This document shows, in pieces, positions 1-6,748 of a stretch of 7,998 nt of DNA (its first letter is position 1; every line of letters starts with the position of its first letter). The notes beneath the pieces are model-generated. The model had not been told where the DNA came from and did not search any database. It worked only from the letters and a program-made list of their open reading frames with translations. A program made the translations under genes and the position numbers. This DNA comes from Prevotellaceae bacterium (GTDB lineage: Bacteria > Bacteroidota > Bacteroidia > Bacteroidales > UBA932). The stretch is from contig JAITKY010000008.1 of NCBI GenBank assembly GCA_031278135.1, forward strand, positions 1 to 7,998. The letters run 5' to 3'.

Positions 1-153
1 AAAGGCGACCGTAAACCGTTAAGTTCTCACGCTATAAGCGTAAAAGATCTGCAAAAGATTACTGAGATTGATTTTTTTCCTGCTTTGCCCGACAGCATCG
101 AAAACAATGTGGAAAGTCAATTAGATTTTACAAAATGGAATATTAATGATTAA
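1..153 (+). CDS. DNA/RNA non-specific endonuclease, C-terminal end (partial)
   Basis: The window opens inside a reading frame that runs 50 codons to a TAA. The visible tail contains the stretch SVKDLQKITEIDFFPALPD followed by an acidic region and a final tryptophan (TKWNIND). This matches the C-terminus of Bacteroidales members of the NucA/EndoG family of sugar-non-specific DNA/RNA endonucleases, where a 'DLxxxTxIDFFPaLPD' block closes the fold. The catalytic DRGH region and any signal peptide would lie upstream of the window, so activity and location cannot be judged. Family members are usually secreted or periplasmic Mg-dependent nucleases. The frame ends naturally, with no sign of truncation at this end. 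The identification rests on the tail only. Confidence 0.75.
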   Translation, partial: KGDRKPLSSHAISVKDLQKITEIDFFPALPDSIENNVESQLDFTKWNIND

Positions 154-318
154 TTGATGTAACCGGTATTTGTCCCAAAATTTACAAATCTCAAATCTTA
201 TATGCGAAAAAAACCTTCGCTTTTTTTCATTCAATCAATCGTTCTTTGATAAACCGTTAAAAAGTAACTACTCTGGCAATTGGGATGTACGACTAAATCC
301 CCTCCGGCGTAAAACATT

Positions 319-417
319 GACAAAAGTCCCGTCAGAGACGACATATCGGTAGAAAAAAAGAAAAACATCCAATTAAAAACTTTTCTACCGATATGTTGTT
401 CCGACGGGATTTTTGTC
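319..417. repeat. Long imperfect inverted repeat, REP/MITE-like hairpin
   Basis: The left arm (319-356) and right arm (381-417) are reverse complements over about 37 bases with a few mismatches. Both contain ACATATCGGTAGAAAA or its complement, and a CCCGTC/GACGGG block. A 24-base A-rich spacer (357-380) separates them. The folded element would form a stem of more than 30 base pairs. It is not followed by a clean T-tract and is far larger than a usual intrinsic terminator. Its form, and the way it reads as low-complexity frames on both strands, resembles intergenic palindromic repeats that occur in many copies in Bacteroidota genomes. That resemblance is from memory; copy number cannot be seen in this window. 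A short GGGAT...ATCCC inverted pair just to its left (282-302) may belong to the same unit. Confidence 0.6.
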
Positions 418-524
418 CTATTCCTGCTACCAAAGCAGTTACAGTTATATAGATTTGAGATCAAATCATCCCTGTCCGGACAACGAAATAATCCCCTTGT
501 TTCCAATAAGCGAATATTGGATTA

Positions 525-709
525 ATTTTTTTTACATCCGTCTCGTAATAATGGTTCGCTTTTTCTATCAGTATTTCCAATGCGTCTACTACCATCGTCG
601 TTTCTGCTAAGACTATTTTGGTCGCCTGCAATTCCTTTTCCAACTGTTTTAATCCGTCTTTTCTCCTTTATACGTATTTCAGGACAAGACAATTGTAATC
701 GTCGTATAC
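525..709 (-). pseudogene. Decayed IS3-type transposase orfA remnant
   Basis: Read on the minus strand, one frame gives a fragment ending in a VLKYV motif, a stop (668-670), then RRKDGLKQLEKELQATK followed by a segment containing VVDALEILIEKA and ending in ETDVKK. This pattern, a VLKW-like helix end, then a charged leucine-zipper helix, then 'ALE-LIe-A' and a final KK, is how the first ORF (orfA) of Bacteroidota IS3-family elements ends. The internal stop, the lack of a helix-turn-helix start, and the unrelated sequence after KK show that it is broken. No orfB (DDE domain) and no terminal repeats are visible. Assignment to IS3 is from motif resemblance only; another coiled-coil transposase accessory protein is possible. 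Confidence 0.42.
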
Positions 710-831
710 ATTCCTGTTATTTGTTTTACGACAATTTGGACTTCGTTCCTTTCAGATTTGGAGTTCGATACATTTTCGTTTTTTTCGTACCTTGCGCCCC
801 GATTTTAAAAAAAATAAAAGAGAAAAAAGAT

Positions 832-2505
832 ATGAAAACAGATATAGAAATAGCTCGTTCCATACGGATGAAACCGATTACTGCAATCGCCGAACATTTG
901 GGTATCAACGCCGACGATTTGGAACTCTACGGAAAATTTAAAGCAAAAACGCCATTGTCATATAAGTCGACGAAGCCACATTTCGTCGATCCGAAATTAG
1001 TTCTTGTTTCAGCCATTTCGCCCACGCCGGCCGGAGAAGGAAAAACAACCGTCTCCATCGGACTGTCGCAGGCGCTGAACCGTATCGGAAAACAAACCAG
1101 CGTTGTACTGCGTGAACCTTCACTCGGACCGGTCTTCGGCATCAAGGGCGGAGCAACCGGAGGAGGTTATGCGCAAGTGCTTCCGATGGAAGACATTAAC
1201 CTGCATTTCACCGGCGATTTTGCTGCTATCGAAAAAGCGCATAATCTGCTGGCTGCCCTAATCGACAATAATATCCAAAGTAAAAACCATTCGCTGCATC
1301 TGGATCCCCGCACTATCTCGTGGAAGCGCGTAATGGATATGAACGACCGGTCGCTTCGCAAACTCGTGGCTGGACTGGGCGGGACAACCTTCGGCGTTCC
1401 GCGCGAAACGGGTTTCGACATCACTGCTGCATCAGAGGTCATGGCGATTTTTTGCCTATCCAACGACATCAGAGACTTAAAAGAACGTCTGGGAAATATT
1501 TTCATCGGTTACAGTTACGATAAAAAACCAATATACGCTCGCGATCTGAAGGCTCATGGCGCTATGGCTGCCTTGTTGAAAGAAGCCATCAAGCCGAACC
1601 TCGTACAGACGCTCGAAGGTACGCCCGCTTTTATTCACGGCGGTCCGTTTGCCAACATCGCCCAAGGCACAAACAGCGTCATTGCCACGAAAACGGCGCT
1701 CGCTCTGAGCGAATACACTGTCACGGAAGCCGGATTTGGATTCGACCTCGGCGCCGAAAAGTTTCTGGACATCAAATGTCGTTTCGCCGGTCTGACCCCA
1801 AATGCCGTTGTGCTTGTGGCAACGGCGCGCGCTTTGAAATATCACGGCGGCAAGTCGCTGAAAACAATCCACGAACCTGACCTGGACGCTCTTAAAAAAG
1901 GTATCGGAAACTTGCAGAAACATATCGAAAACATCAAAATCTTTAATCTTGCGCCGGTTGTGGCAATCAACCGTTTCACGACAGATACGTCCGACGAACT
2001 GTCGTTTATCCGACAATTTTGCGACGAAATCGGCGTACCTGTCTCCGTAGTTGACGTCTGGGCAAAAGGAGGCGAAGGCGCGCTCGAACTTGCCACAATG
2101 GTCGTCGAAAATTCCTCGACTGTCCATACAAAATTCAAACCCCTGTACGCTCTCGACGATTCGGTCGAGACAAAAATCGAAACCATCGCAAAGAAAATCT
2201 ACGGCGCCGAAGCCGTCGACTATACTCCAAAAGCTAAAGCCGGTCTACTGAAAATCGCCGATCTGGGAATGAGTAATTTTGCCATCTGTATGGCGAAAAC
2301 TCAAAAGTCTCTTTCCGACAACCCCGACCTGCTGGGACGTCCGAAAGACTTTATCATCACCGTGCGTGAAATAGAAATAGCCTCCGGCGCAGGATTCCTT
2401 ATCCCGATTACAGGCGACATCATGCGTATGCCCGGACTGCCTGAAATCCCTGCCTCCGAACGTATCGACATCGACGACGACGGCAATATCTCCGGACTGT
2501 TTTGA
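832..2505 (+). CDS. fhs: Formate-tetrahydrofolate ligase (10-formyl-THF synthetase)
   Basis: The 557-residue protein has the standard length of bacterial FTHFS (about 555-560). It joins formate to tetrahydrofolate using ATP, giving 10-formyl-THF for purine, fMet-tRNA and one-carbon metabolism in the cytosol. Seen in the sequence: the P-loop TPAGEGKTT (residues 65-73), the family signature GIKGGATGGGY (103-113), and the second signature VATARALKYHGG (329-340), with alanine at 332 where isoleucine or valine is usual. The ATG at 832 is chosen because family homology begins there (MKTDIEIARSIRMKPI); the open frame extends upstream to 580, but that part is AT-rich spacer without homology. The leader is A-rich with no strong Shine-Dalgarno site, as is normal in Bacteroidota. 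It stands alone on its strand, with transposase remnants on both sides. No folD or other folate gene is adjacent. Confidence 0.97.
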   Translation: MKTDIEIARSIRMKPITAIAEHLGINADDLELYGKFKAKTPLSYKSTKPHFVDPKLVLVSAISPTPAGEGKTTVSIGLSQALNRIGKQTSVVLREPSLGPVFGIKGGATGGGYAQVLPMEDINLHFTGDFAAIEKAHNLLAALIDNNIQSKNHSLHLDPRTISWKRVMDMNDRSLRKLVAGLGGTTFGVPRETGFDITAASEVMAIFCLSNDIRDLKERLGNIFIGYSYDKKPIYARDLKAHGAMAALLKEAIKPNLVQTLEGTPAFIHGGPFANIAQGTNSVIATKTALALSEYTVTEAGFGFDLGAEKFLDIKCRFAGLTPNAVVLVATARALKYHGGKSLKTIHEPDLDALKKGIGNLQKHIENIKIFNLAPVVAINRFTTDTSDELSFIRQFCDEIGVPVSVVDVWAKGGEGALELATMVVENSSTVHTKFKPLYALDDSVETKIETIAKKIYGAEAVDYTPKAKAGLLKIADLGMSNFAICMAKTQKSLSDNPDLLGRPKDFIITVREIEIASGAGFLIPITGDIMRMPGLPEIPASERIDIDDDGNISGLF

Positions 2506-2686
2506 AATAGGTTAACCCACATTGCGCACATTTTCGATGGTAAAAAAAGTCAGATTGCAAATCAGGAGATTGCAAAAAACAATAAAAATACAACATTCAT
2601 AAAGACAGAGATAATTACACAGTCAAGTCGTCTGTCTTACTCAGAACAGAATTGTCTATAAGAGAAGCAAGTATTAGTTTTGAGGG
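2506..2686. other. AT-rich spacer after fhs with a short direct repeat
   Basis: I see no gene and no clear rho-independent terminator for fhs here. The one structured element is a 10-base direct repeat, AGATTGCAAA, at 2552-2561 and 2567-2576. The A-rich run after the second copy is not preceded by a good stem. The rest is unremarkable up to the start of the transposase fragment. Confidence 0.5.
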
Positions 2687-2872
2687 ATGTCTTTTAAGAC
2701 AACAAACAGATTCAATCCAACTACCGGTCAGAAGTCAATCTATTACCGTTTAGAAGAAAGCAGTCGTAATGTCTTAGGCAACACATATCATAGACACATA
2801 ATTACAACAGGCTTCATGGACGATATAACCCACGAGAAGTTGTGGGCGATAGCTGACAGATTGAACGATTAA
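2687..2872 (+). pseudogene. N-terminal fragment of an IS1634-like transposase
   Basis: An ATG frame of 61 codons contains NRFNPTTGQKSIYYRLEES and later HRHIITTGFMDDIT followed by a helix ending ADRLND. This is the N-terminal signature of a Bacteroidota transposase group, usually annotated IS1634-like (IS4 superfamily), where 'NPxTGxxxxYYRLvESYRN...cHRTilnxGFl-d' is followed by the DDE domain. The frame stops after the N-terminal segment, and no recognisable catalytic domain follows in any frame before the hairpin at 2972, so this is a remnant rather than a working gene. The family assignment is from recalled motif resemblance. A standalone small protein cannot be excluded but is less likely. 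Confidence 0.6.
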
Positions 2873-2940
2873 AGTATCAGGCAATACCCGTTGGTTTACC
2901 AAAAACATTAAAGTACAGATTCTTTTTTCACAATGCAAAA

Positions 2941-2970
2941 GATATTCGTTTTTGATATGGGATATTCGTT
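2941..2970 (+). repeat. 10-base direct repeat GATATTCGTT
   Basis: GATATTCGTT occurs at 2941-2950 and again at 2961-2970, exactly 20 bases apart start to start, with TTTGATATGG between. The second copy abuts the hairpin at 2972-2994. It may be a small duplication or a scar. No function can be assigned from sequence. Confidence 0.6.
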
Positions 2971-2971
2971 G

Positions 2972-2994
2972 CCGGATAGAAATATTCTATCCGG
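2972..2994. terminator. Strong hairpin between fhs/IS fragment and trpC; possible terminator
   Basis: CCGGATAGAA and its exact reverse complement TTCTATCCGG are separated by three bases, giving a perfect stem of at least 8 base pairs with a small loop. On the plus strand it is followed by ATTTATTTAG, a moderately U-rich tail. On the minus strand it lies 38 bases after the trpC stop but lacks a U-tract. It could therefore end rightward transcription, or act as a 3' stem for the trpC-end transcript. The structure is certain; the terminator function is inferred. Confidence 0.45.
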
Positions 2995-3031
2995 ATTTAT
3001 TTAGCGTCTGTCCGAAAACTCACACTACTCT

Positions 3032-3817
3032 CTATTTAATTTTTTGTGCAATAAACCTTTTCAGCGCCTTGTCGGGTTCTGGTTCTTTCATAAAATTTTC
3101 GCCCATCAGGAAACCCCGAAAACCTACGTCGTACAAGCCCTTCACCGTTGCGGGCGAAGATATTCCGCTTTCGGAGATTTTTAGAAAACTTTCCGGAATC
3201 ATCGGGGCTAATCTGTACGATACGGAAACATCTGTGACGAATGTCGTTAAATCGCGGTTGTTGACGCCGACTGCATCTACAAAAGAATTAATATGCGTCA
3301 ATTCCTGTTCGTTATGTATTTCGAGCAGCGTTTCGAGGTCGAGAGAACGGGCAAATTTGGCAAGTTCGACGCATCTGTCAACAGTCATAGCAGCGGCGAT
3401 AAGCAAAATGACGTCGGCGCCGGCGATTCTCGCTTCGCAAATCTGGTAGGGGTCGATGATGAAATCTTTGCGCAACAGGGGGACGGATGATACTTTTCGA
3501 GCCGCGGAAAGGTCGTCGAGCGAACCTCCGAAATAATCATGGTCGGTGAGGACGGATATTGCCGCCGCTCCTGCCGACGAATATCCTCCGACAATGGCTG
3601 TTACGTCGGCATCGGCATTAAAAAATCCTTTTGAGGGCGAACGACGTTTAAATTCCGAAATAATATGATTGTCCGCGTTTTGCAACGCTTTGACAAACGA
3701 AATTACAGGTCGGGTTATCGACTTGGCTTCCTCAAAAATATTGTTGAATACCCGGATTTTATTGTTTCGGTCTACTTCTGTCCGTTTTGTAGCTAAAATC
3801 TTGTCTAAAATATTCAT
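3032..3817 (-). CDS. trpC: Indole-3-glycerol-phosphate synthase
   Basis: This 261-residue single-domain TIM barrel converts carboxyphenylamino-deoxyribulose phosphate into indole-3-glycerol phosphate, the fourth step from chorismate to tryptophan, in the cytosol. Catalytic positions known from the family are all present: Glu55 and Lys57 in SEFKRRSPSKG (54-64), Lys117 in LLRKDF, Glu166 in LLEIH, Asn186 in GVNNRDL, and Glu216-Ser217 in SESGI. Length matches stand-alone TrpC, and no TrpF domain is fused. Its ATG overlaps the trpD stop by one base (TGATG), which points to translational coupling. No trpF or trpA follows; the next sequence is a hairpin and a transposase remnant. It is the last gene of the leftward cluster. 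Confidence 0.97.
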   Translation of the reverse strand: MNILDKILATKRTEVDRNNKIRVFNNIFEEAKSITRPVISFVKALQNADNHIISEFKRRSPSKGFFNADADVTAIVGGYSSAGAAAISVLTDHDYFGGSLDDLSAARKVSSVPLLRKDFIIDPYQICEARIAGADVILLIAAAMTVDRCVELAKFARSLDLETLLEIHNEQELTHINSFVDAVGVNNRDLTTFVTDVSVSYRLAPMIPESFLKISESGISSPATVKGLYDVGFRGFLMGENFMKEPEPDKALKRFIAQKIK

Positions 3818-4812
3818 CAGGAATTTATTTCAACAAATTTCCGGAATGTTTTCAAAGCCTTGCCACTGTCGATTGATTCGCGTGCAGCGGCAATACATTC
3901 CAAAATATTCGATTCGGGATTTATTGTCTTGATGGCAAAAGCGGCATTGACCACTACTGCGTTTTTTTGTTCTTCGGTAGCCCGATTTTCGAGCGTTCTG
4001 TCGAAAATTCCGGCAGCTTCGTCGATTGTTGCGCCCCCGTAAAGAGCCGTTTCTTCGGCGCGTTTAAATCCTAACTGTTCGGGAGTATAGATTGTTTCGC
4101 CCGTATTGTCGAAGCATTTAAATTCTGAGGTGAGCGATATTTCATCGTATCCGTCCAGCGAGTTCACAATCGCAAAGTCGATTCCAGCCTGCTGGTAGAG
4201 GTAGAAATAAAGTCGGGCAAGTTTAAGATTGTAAACTCCAAGCATCTGTCGTTTGGGTAAAGTGGGATTGACCAATGGTCCGAGCATATTGAAAAATGTC
4301 CTTACCGCAAGGTTTTTGCGTACGGGAGCGACAATTTTCAGCGCAGGATTAAAAAACTGGGCATGAAGATATGCGATATTACATTCGTCGAGCGAACGAC
4401 GCATCAAATCGACATCCCGTGTGAATTTAATTCCGTGATGCTCTATCACATTCGAGGCTCCGCTCACTGAGGATGAACCGTAATTTCCGTGTTTCACGAC
4501 GTTGTAGCCTGCTCCGGCAACCGTGAAACATGCCGCCGTCGAAATGTTGAACGTATTTTTATTGTCGCCTCCAGTACCCACGATGTCGATGGCTTTGTAT
4601 GAATCCAGATCAAGCGGCGTTCGCAATTCGAGCAGAGCGTCGCGGAAACCCGACAGCTCGTCAATGGTGATACTGCGCATCAGGAACACTGTGATGAAGG
4701 CGGCAATCTGACTTTCGTTATATTCCCCGTGAGCCATACGAATCAGTACATTACGCGATTCTTCACGGTCGAGGTTACGGTGTTCAAATAATCGGTATAA
4801 TAAGTTTTTCAT
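3817..4812 (-). CDS. trpD: Anthranilate phosphoribosyltransferase
   Basis: This 331-residue protein transfers phosphoribose from PRPP to anthranilate, the second pathway step. Seen in the sequence: the PRPP-binding GTGGD motif (79-83), the glycine-rich KHGNYGSSSVSGASN segment (107-121), the anthranilate-binding region around Arg171 in RTFFNMLGPLVNP, and the metal-binding Asp-Glu pair in GYDEIS (221-226). The length is typical and the N-terminal helical domain is complete. KHGNYG in place of the more common KHGNR is a variant I associate with Bacteroidota. The ATG begins directly after the trpG TAA with no spacer, and the stop overlaps the trpC start, so all three trp genes are tightly coupled. 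Confidence 0.97.
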   Translation of the reverse strand: MKNLLYRLFEHRNLDREESRNVLIRMAHGEYNESQIAAFITVFLMRSITIDELSGFRDALLELRTPLDLDSYKAIDIVGTGGDNKNTFNISTAACFTVAGAGYNVVKHGNYGSSSVSGASNVIEHHGIKFTRDVDLMRRSLDECNIAYLHAQFFNPALKIVAPVRKNLAVRTFFNMLGPLVNPTLPKRQMLGVYNLKLARLYFYLYQQAGIDFAIVNSLDGYDEISLTSEFKCFDNTGETIYTPEQLGFKRAEETALYGGATIDEAAGIFDRTLENRATEEQKNAVVVNAAFAIKTINPESNILECIAAARESIDSGKALKTFRKFVEINS

Positions 4813-5382
4813 TTAATTAACAGAGTTTAACCAGTTTTTCAATATTTGTGTGCCAACCGGCGTCAATACCGATTCGGGATGAAACTGTACGCCACGCACG
4901 TCGTATTTTCGATGAGCCAGCGCCATGATATTGTTTTCCGAATCTATGGCGGTTATTTTCAGGTCAGCGGGGAAGTTCTCCCGACTCACTATCCATGAAT
5001 GATAACGTCCGGCTTCAAAACGAGATTCCAGTCCGGCAAATAAAGGGTCGTCGTCAATGACGCGTATGTCTGTGCTTACGCCATGATAGACGTTTGCCAG
5101 ATTTTCGAGTTTGCCGCCAAAGACTTCCCCGATAGCCTGTTCGCCAAGACATACGCCGAAGATGCTCTTTGTTGACGCATAAGTTTTAATCAGGTCGAGC
5201 AAAATGCCGCTTTCCGAGGGTAGTCCCGGACCTGGCGAAAGCACTATCTTGTCATATTTATCGACTTCTTCAATGGCGATACAGTCGTTACGCGCCACGT
5301 CGACGTCGTAACCCAATCGGTAAATGGCATGTGCCAGATTGTAGGTAAACGAATCGTAATTATCAAATATTAATATTTTCAT
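4813..5382 (-). CDS. trpG: Anthranilate synthase component II (glutamine amidotransferase)
   Basis: This 189-residue class I glutamine amidotransferase hydrolyses glutamine and passes ammonia to the chorismate-using partner (TrpE, or PabB if it is shared with folate synthesis). The catalytic triad is visible: Cys78 in GVCLGEQ, and His168 and Glu170 in QFHPES. The oxyanion-hole region SPGPGLP is at 49-55, and the N-terminal ILIFDNYDSFTYNL block is typical of TrpG/PabA. Glutamate replaces the more common histidine after CLG, which does not touch the triad. It starts 32 bases after the dtd stop. Its usual partner trpE is not adjacent, so the sequence alone cannot separate a dedicated TrpG from a PabA-type or dual-use subunit. 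Coupling to trpD favours tryptophan synthesis. Confidence 0.93.
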   Translation of the reverse strand: MKILIFDNYDSFTYNLAHAIYRLGYDVDVARNDCIAIEEVDKYDKIVLSPGPGLPSESGILLDLIKTYASTKSIFGVCLGEQAIGEVFGGKLENLANVYHGVSTDIRVIDDDPLFAGLESRFEAGRYHSWIVSRENFPADLKITAIDSENNIMALAHRKYDVRGVQFHPESVLTPVGTQILKNWLNSVN

Positions 5383-5414
5383 GTTTTTATTTATAGTTTA
5401 TCAGTCCTGTTTTT

Positions 5415-5876
5415 TCAGTTCACGGGTTTCAGTTCAACAGTGTCTATCCATATCGTAACGGGTCCGTCGTTAATCAGCGCAACGTTCATATCCGCACCAA
5501 ATTCGCCCGTCTGGATTTTGAACTCGGAATATTGTCCGAGCCTTGAAACGAATTGCTCGTAAAGCGGTTTGGCGATTGCGGGACTGGCTGCCCTGATGTA
5601 CGAGGGTCGATTTCCTTTCCTGGTCAGCGCATGTAATGTGAATTGACTGACGACAAGAAATTGTCCTTTAATATCGGTTATCGAGAGATTCATTACTTTG
5701 TTTTCATCGTCGAAAATCCGAAGTCTGGAAACTTTCGCTGCAACGGCGTCCAGATCGGTTGCGCTGTCGCATTCTTCAAAACTCACAAAGAGCAGTAATC
5801 CTGCGGATATTTCTCCCGTTGTCCGTCCTTCTACTGTAACAGACGCTTCTTTAACTCTTTGAATCAATATTCTCAT
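5415..5876 (-). CDS. dtd: D-aminoacyl-tRNA deacylase
   Basis: This 153-residue protein removes D-amino acids (and glycine mischarged on tRNA-Ala) from tRNA, a cytosolic proofreading step. The two family motifs are present: SQFTL (77-81) and the Gly-cisPro motif GPVT (138-141), which form the active site across the homodimer. The N-terminus MRILIQRVKEASVTV is the standard family start, so the ATG at 5876 is chosen; the frame stays open to a TTG at 5936 inside uppP, but that extension has no family match. Length is typical. Only 14 bases separate it from the uppP stop, and eight of them form a run of C on the coding strand, an unusual leader. It is expected to be co-transcribed with uppP. Confidence 0.96.
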   Translation of the reverse strand: MRILIQRVKEASVTVEGRTTGEISAGLLLFVSFEECDSATDLDAVAAKVSRLRIFDDENKVMNLSITDIKGQFLVVSQFTLHALTRKGNRPSYIRAASPAIAKPLYEQFVSRLGQYSEFKIQTGEFGADMNVALINDGPVTIWIDTVELKPVN

Positions 5877-5882
5877 GTGCGT

Positions 5883-5890
5883 GGGGGGGG
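5883..5890 (-). promoter_or_regulatory. C8 homopolymer in the dtd leader
   Basis: Directly after the uppP TAG, the coding strand reads eight C residues, then ACGCAC and the dtd ATG. The tract occupies the position of a ribosome-binding region (about 7 to 14 bases before the start). No other G or C run of this length occurs in the window. The tract is plain in the sequence; any role in setting dtd translation is inferred. Confidence 0.4.
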
Positions 5891-6706
5891 CTATATTAAT
5901 GAATAAACAATCGCCGCCGTTCCAATTACGGCACAATAAATAGCAAACCAGTATAATTTTACTTGACTGACTAATTTAATCATGAGTTTGCAGGCGAACA
6001 GTCCCGAAACGTATGCCCCGATAAACCCGATTATCAGCGGAAAGACTGCTATTCCCGACGCCGTCGGGGAAAAATTGCCGTGTATCAAATCCAGAAAAGC
6101 CTCTCCCAAAATGGGTACGAGAACCATCAGGAACGAAAATCGCGCAATTTCGTTTCTGTTGTTTCCCAGCAACAATCCTGTGGATATTGTACTTCCCGAA
6201 CGCGAAAGTCCGGGAAGTACGGCGCATGCCTGCGCTATTCCAATGACAAAAGCGTTGGCGTAGGAAATCGGTTTTTCGGTTTTTCGCTCGGTTCTTCGCT
6301 CAATCTTTCGCGCAAGATGCGAAAAGAGCAGCAGGATAGCTGTAAGCAAAAGCATCGCCCCCACAAGCGCTGGTCCTTCGCCGAAAAGCGCTTCGACCTC
6401 TTCTTTAAAGAAGAGTCCGACGATCATGACCGGTATCATGGATACTGCTATTTTCAGGATATATTCCGTTTCCTGATTGTAGTTGAATTTGAACAGTCCG
6501 GCAAACAGTTTGACGATGTCATTCCTGAAGACCGTCAATGTACTAAGTACTGTTGCGGCGTGTACCAGGACTTCAAAGGTTGTTCCGCCGTTATTTTCAA
6601 TTCCCAAAATTTCTTTCGACAGCAGCAGATGTCCGCTGCTACTCACGGGCAAAAACTCGGTAAGTCCCTGTACAATCCCCAGAATAAAGGCTTCCCATGA
6701 TTCCAT
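5891..6706 (-). CDS. uppP: Undecaprenyl-diphosphatase (BacA type)
   Basis: This 271-residue integral membrane enzyme dephosphorylates undecaprenyl diphosphate so the lipid carrier can be reused for peptidoglycan and other surface polymers; overproduction gives bacitracin resistance in known cases. Family motifs are present: QGLTEFLPVSSSGH (13-26), with the key glutamate at 17 and histidine at 26, and PGLSRSGST (165-173) with Arg169. Gln13 takes the place of the first glutamate of the E/QxxxE motif, an accepted variant. Several hydrophobic segments are evident (about 83-100, 112-130, 150-165, 187-205, 215-240, 250-270), with a charged cytoplasmic loop of Arg/Lys/Glu at 133-145. The length matches the family. 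It follows the DUF3098 gene by 42 bases. Confidence 0.97.
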   Translation of the reverse strand: MESWEAFILGIVQGLTEFLPVSSSGHLLLSKEILGIENNGGTTFEVLVHAATVLSTLTVFRNDIVKLFAGLFKFNYNQETEYILKIAVSMIPVMIVGLFFKEEVEALFGEGPALVGAMLLLTAILLLFSHLARKIERRTERKTEKPISYANAFVIGIAQACAVLPGLSRSGSTISTGLLLGNNRNEIARFSFLMVLVPILGEAFLDLIHGNFSPTASGIAVFPLIIGFIGAYVSGLFACKLMIKLVSQVKLYWFAIYCAVIGTAAIVYSLI

Positions 6707-6748
6707 GCTACAAAAATTTTAATGGTTTACAAATCAAATAATGTAAGT

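Larger units (their letters stand above)
154..831. other. Long spacer without an intact gene
   Basis: About 680 bases separate the endonuclease stop from the fhs start. I find no convincing intact gene: the open frames are short and lack family resemblance. What it does hold is a long imperfect inverted repeat (319-417) and, on the minus strand, a decayed transposase-like frame (about 525-709). Positions 450-457 read TAGATTTG, a match to the Bacteroidota -7 element TAnnTTTG, but it lies about 375 bases before fhs and has no clear -33 partner, so I do not call it a promoter. The last 30 bases before fhs are very A-rich. Confidence 0.7.

Noticed and set aside
231..506. Minus-strand 91-codon frame through the inverted repeat
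   Set aside because: It spans both arms of the hairpin and shows no domain; it is better explained as a by-product of the repeat.
580..831. Upstream extension of the fhs reading frame by 84 codons
   Set aside because: The extra residues come from AT-rich spacer that also holds a transposase fossil on the other strand; family homology and normal length begin at the ATG at 832.
1477..2127. Minus-strand 216-codon frame inside fhs
   Set aside because: It lies wholly opposite the strongly conserved fhs coding sequence and has no recognisable domain; it is an antisense shadow.
5383..5414. Possible trp leader, attenuator or T-box before trpG
   Set aside because: Only 32 bases are available, with no Trp-codon leader peptide, no T-box motif and no competing stems.
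5877..5936. Longer dtd start (TTG) overlapping uppP
   Set aside because: The added 20 residues have no family match and are encoded partly by the C8 tract; MRILIQRVKEASV at 5876 is the standard Dtd start.
6080..6700. Plus-strand 206-codon frame opposite uppP
   Set aside because: The uppP motifs are intact on the minus strand, and the plus-strand protein has no family resemblance.
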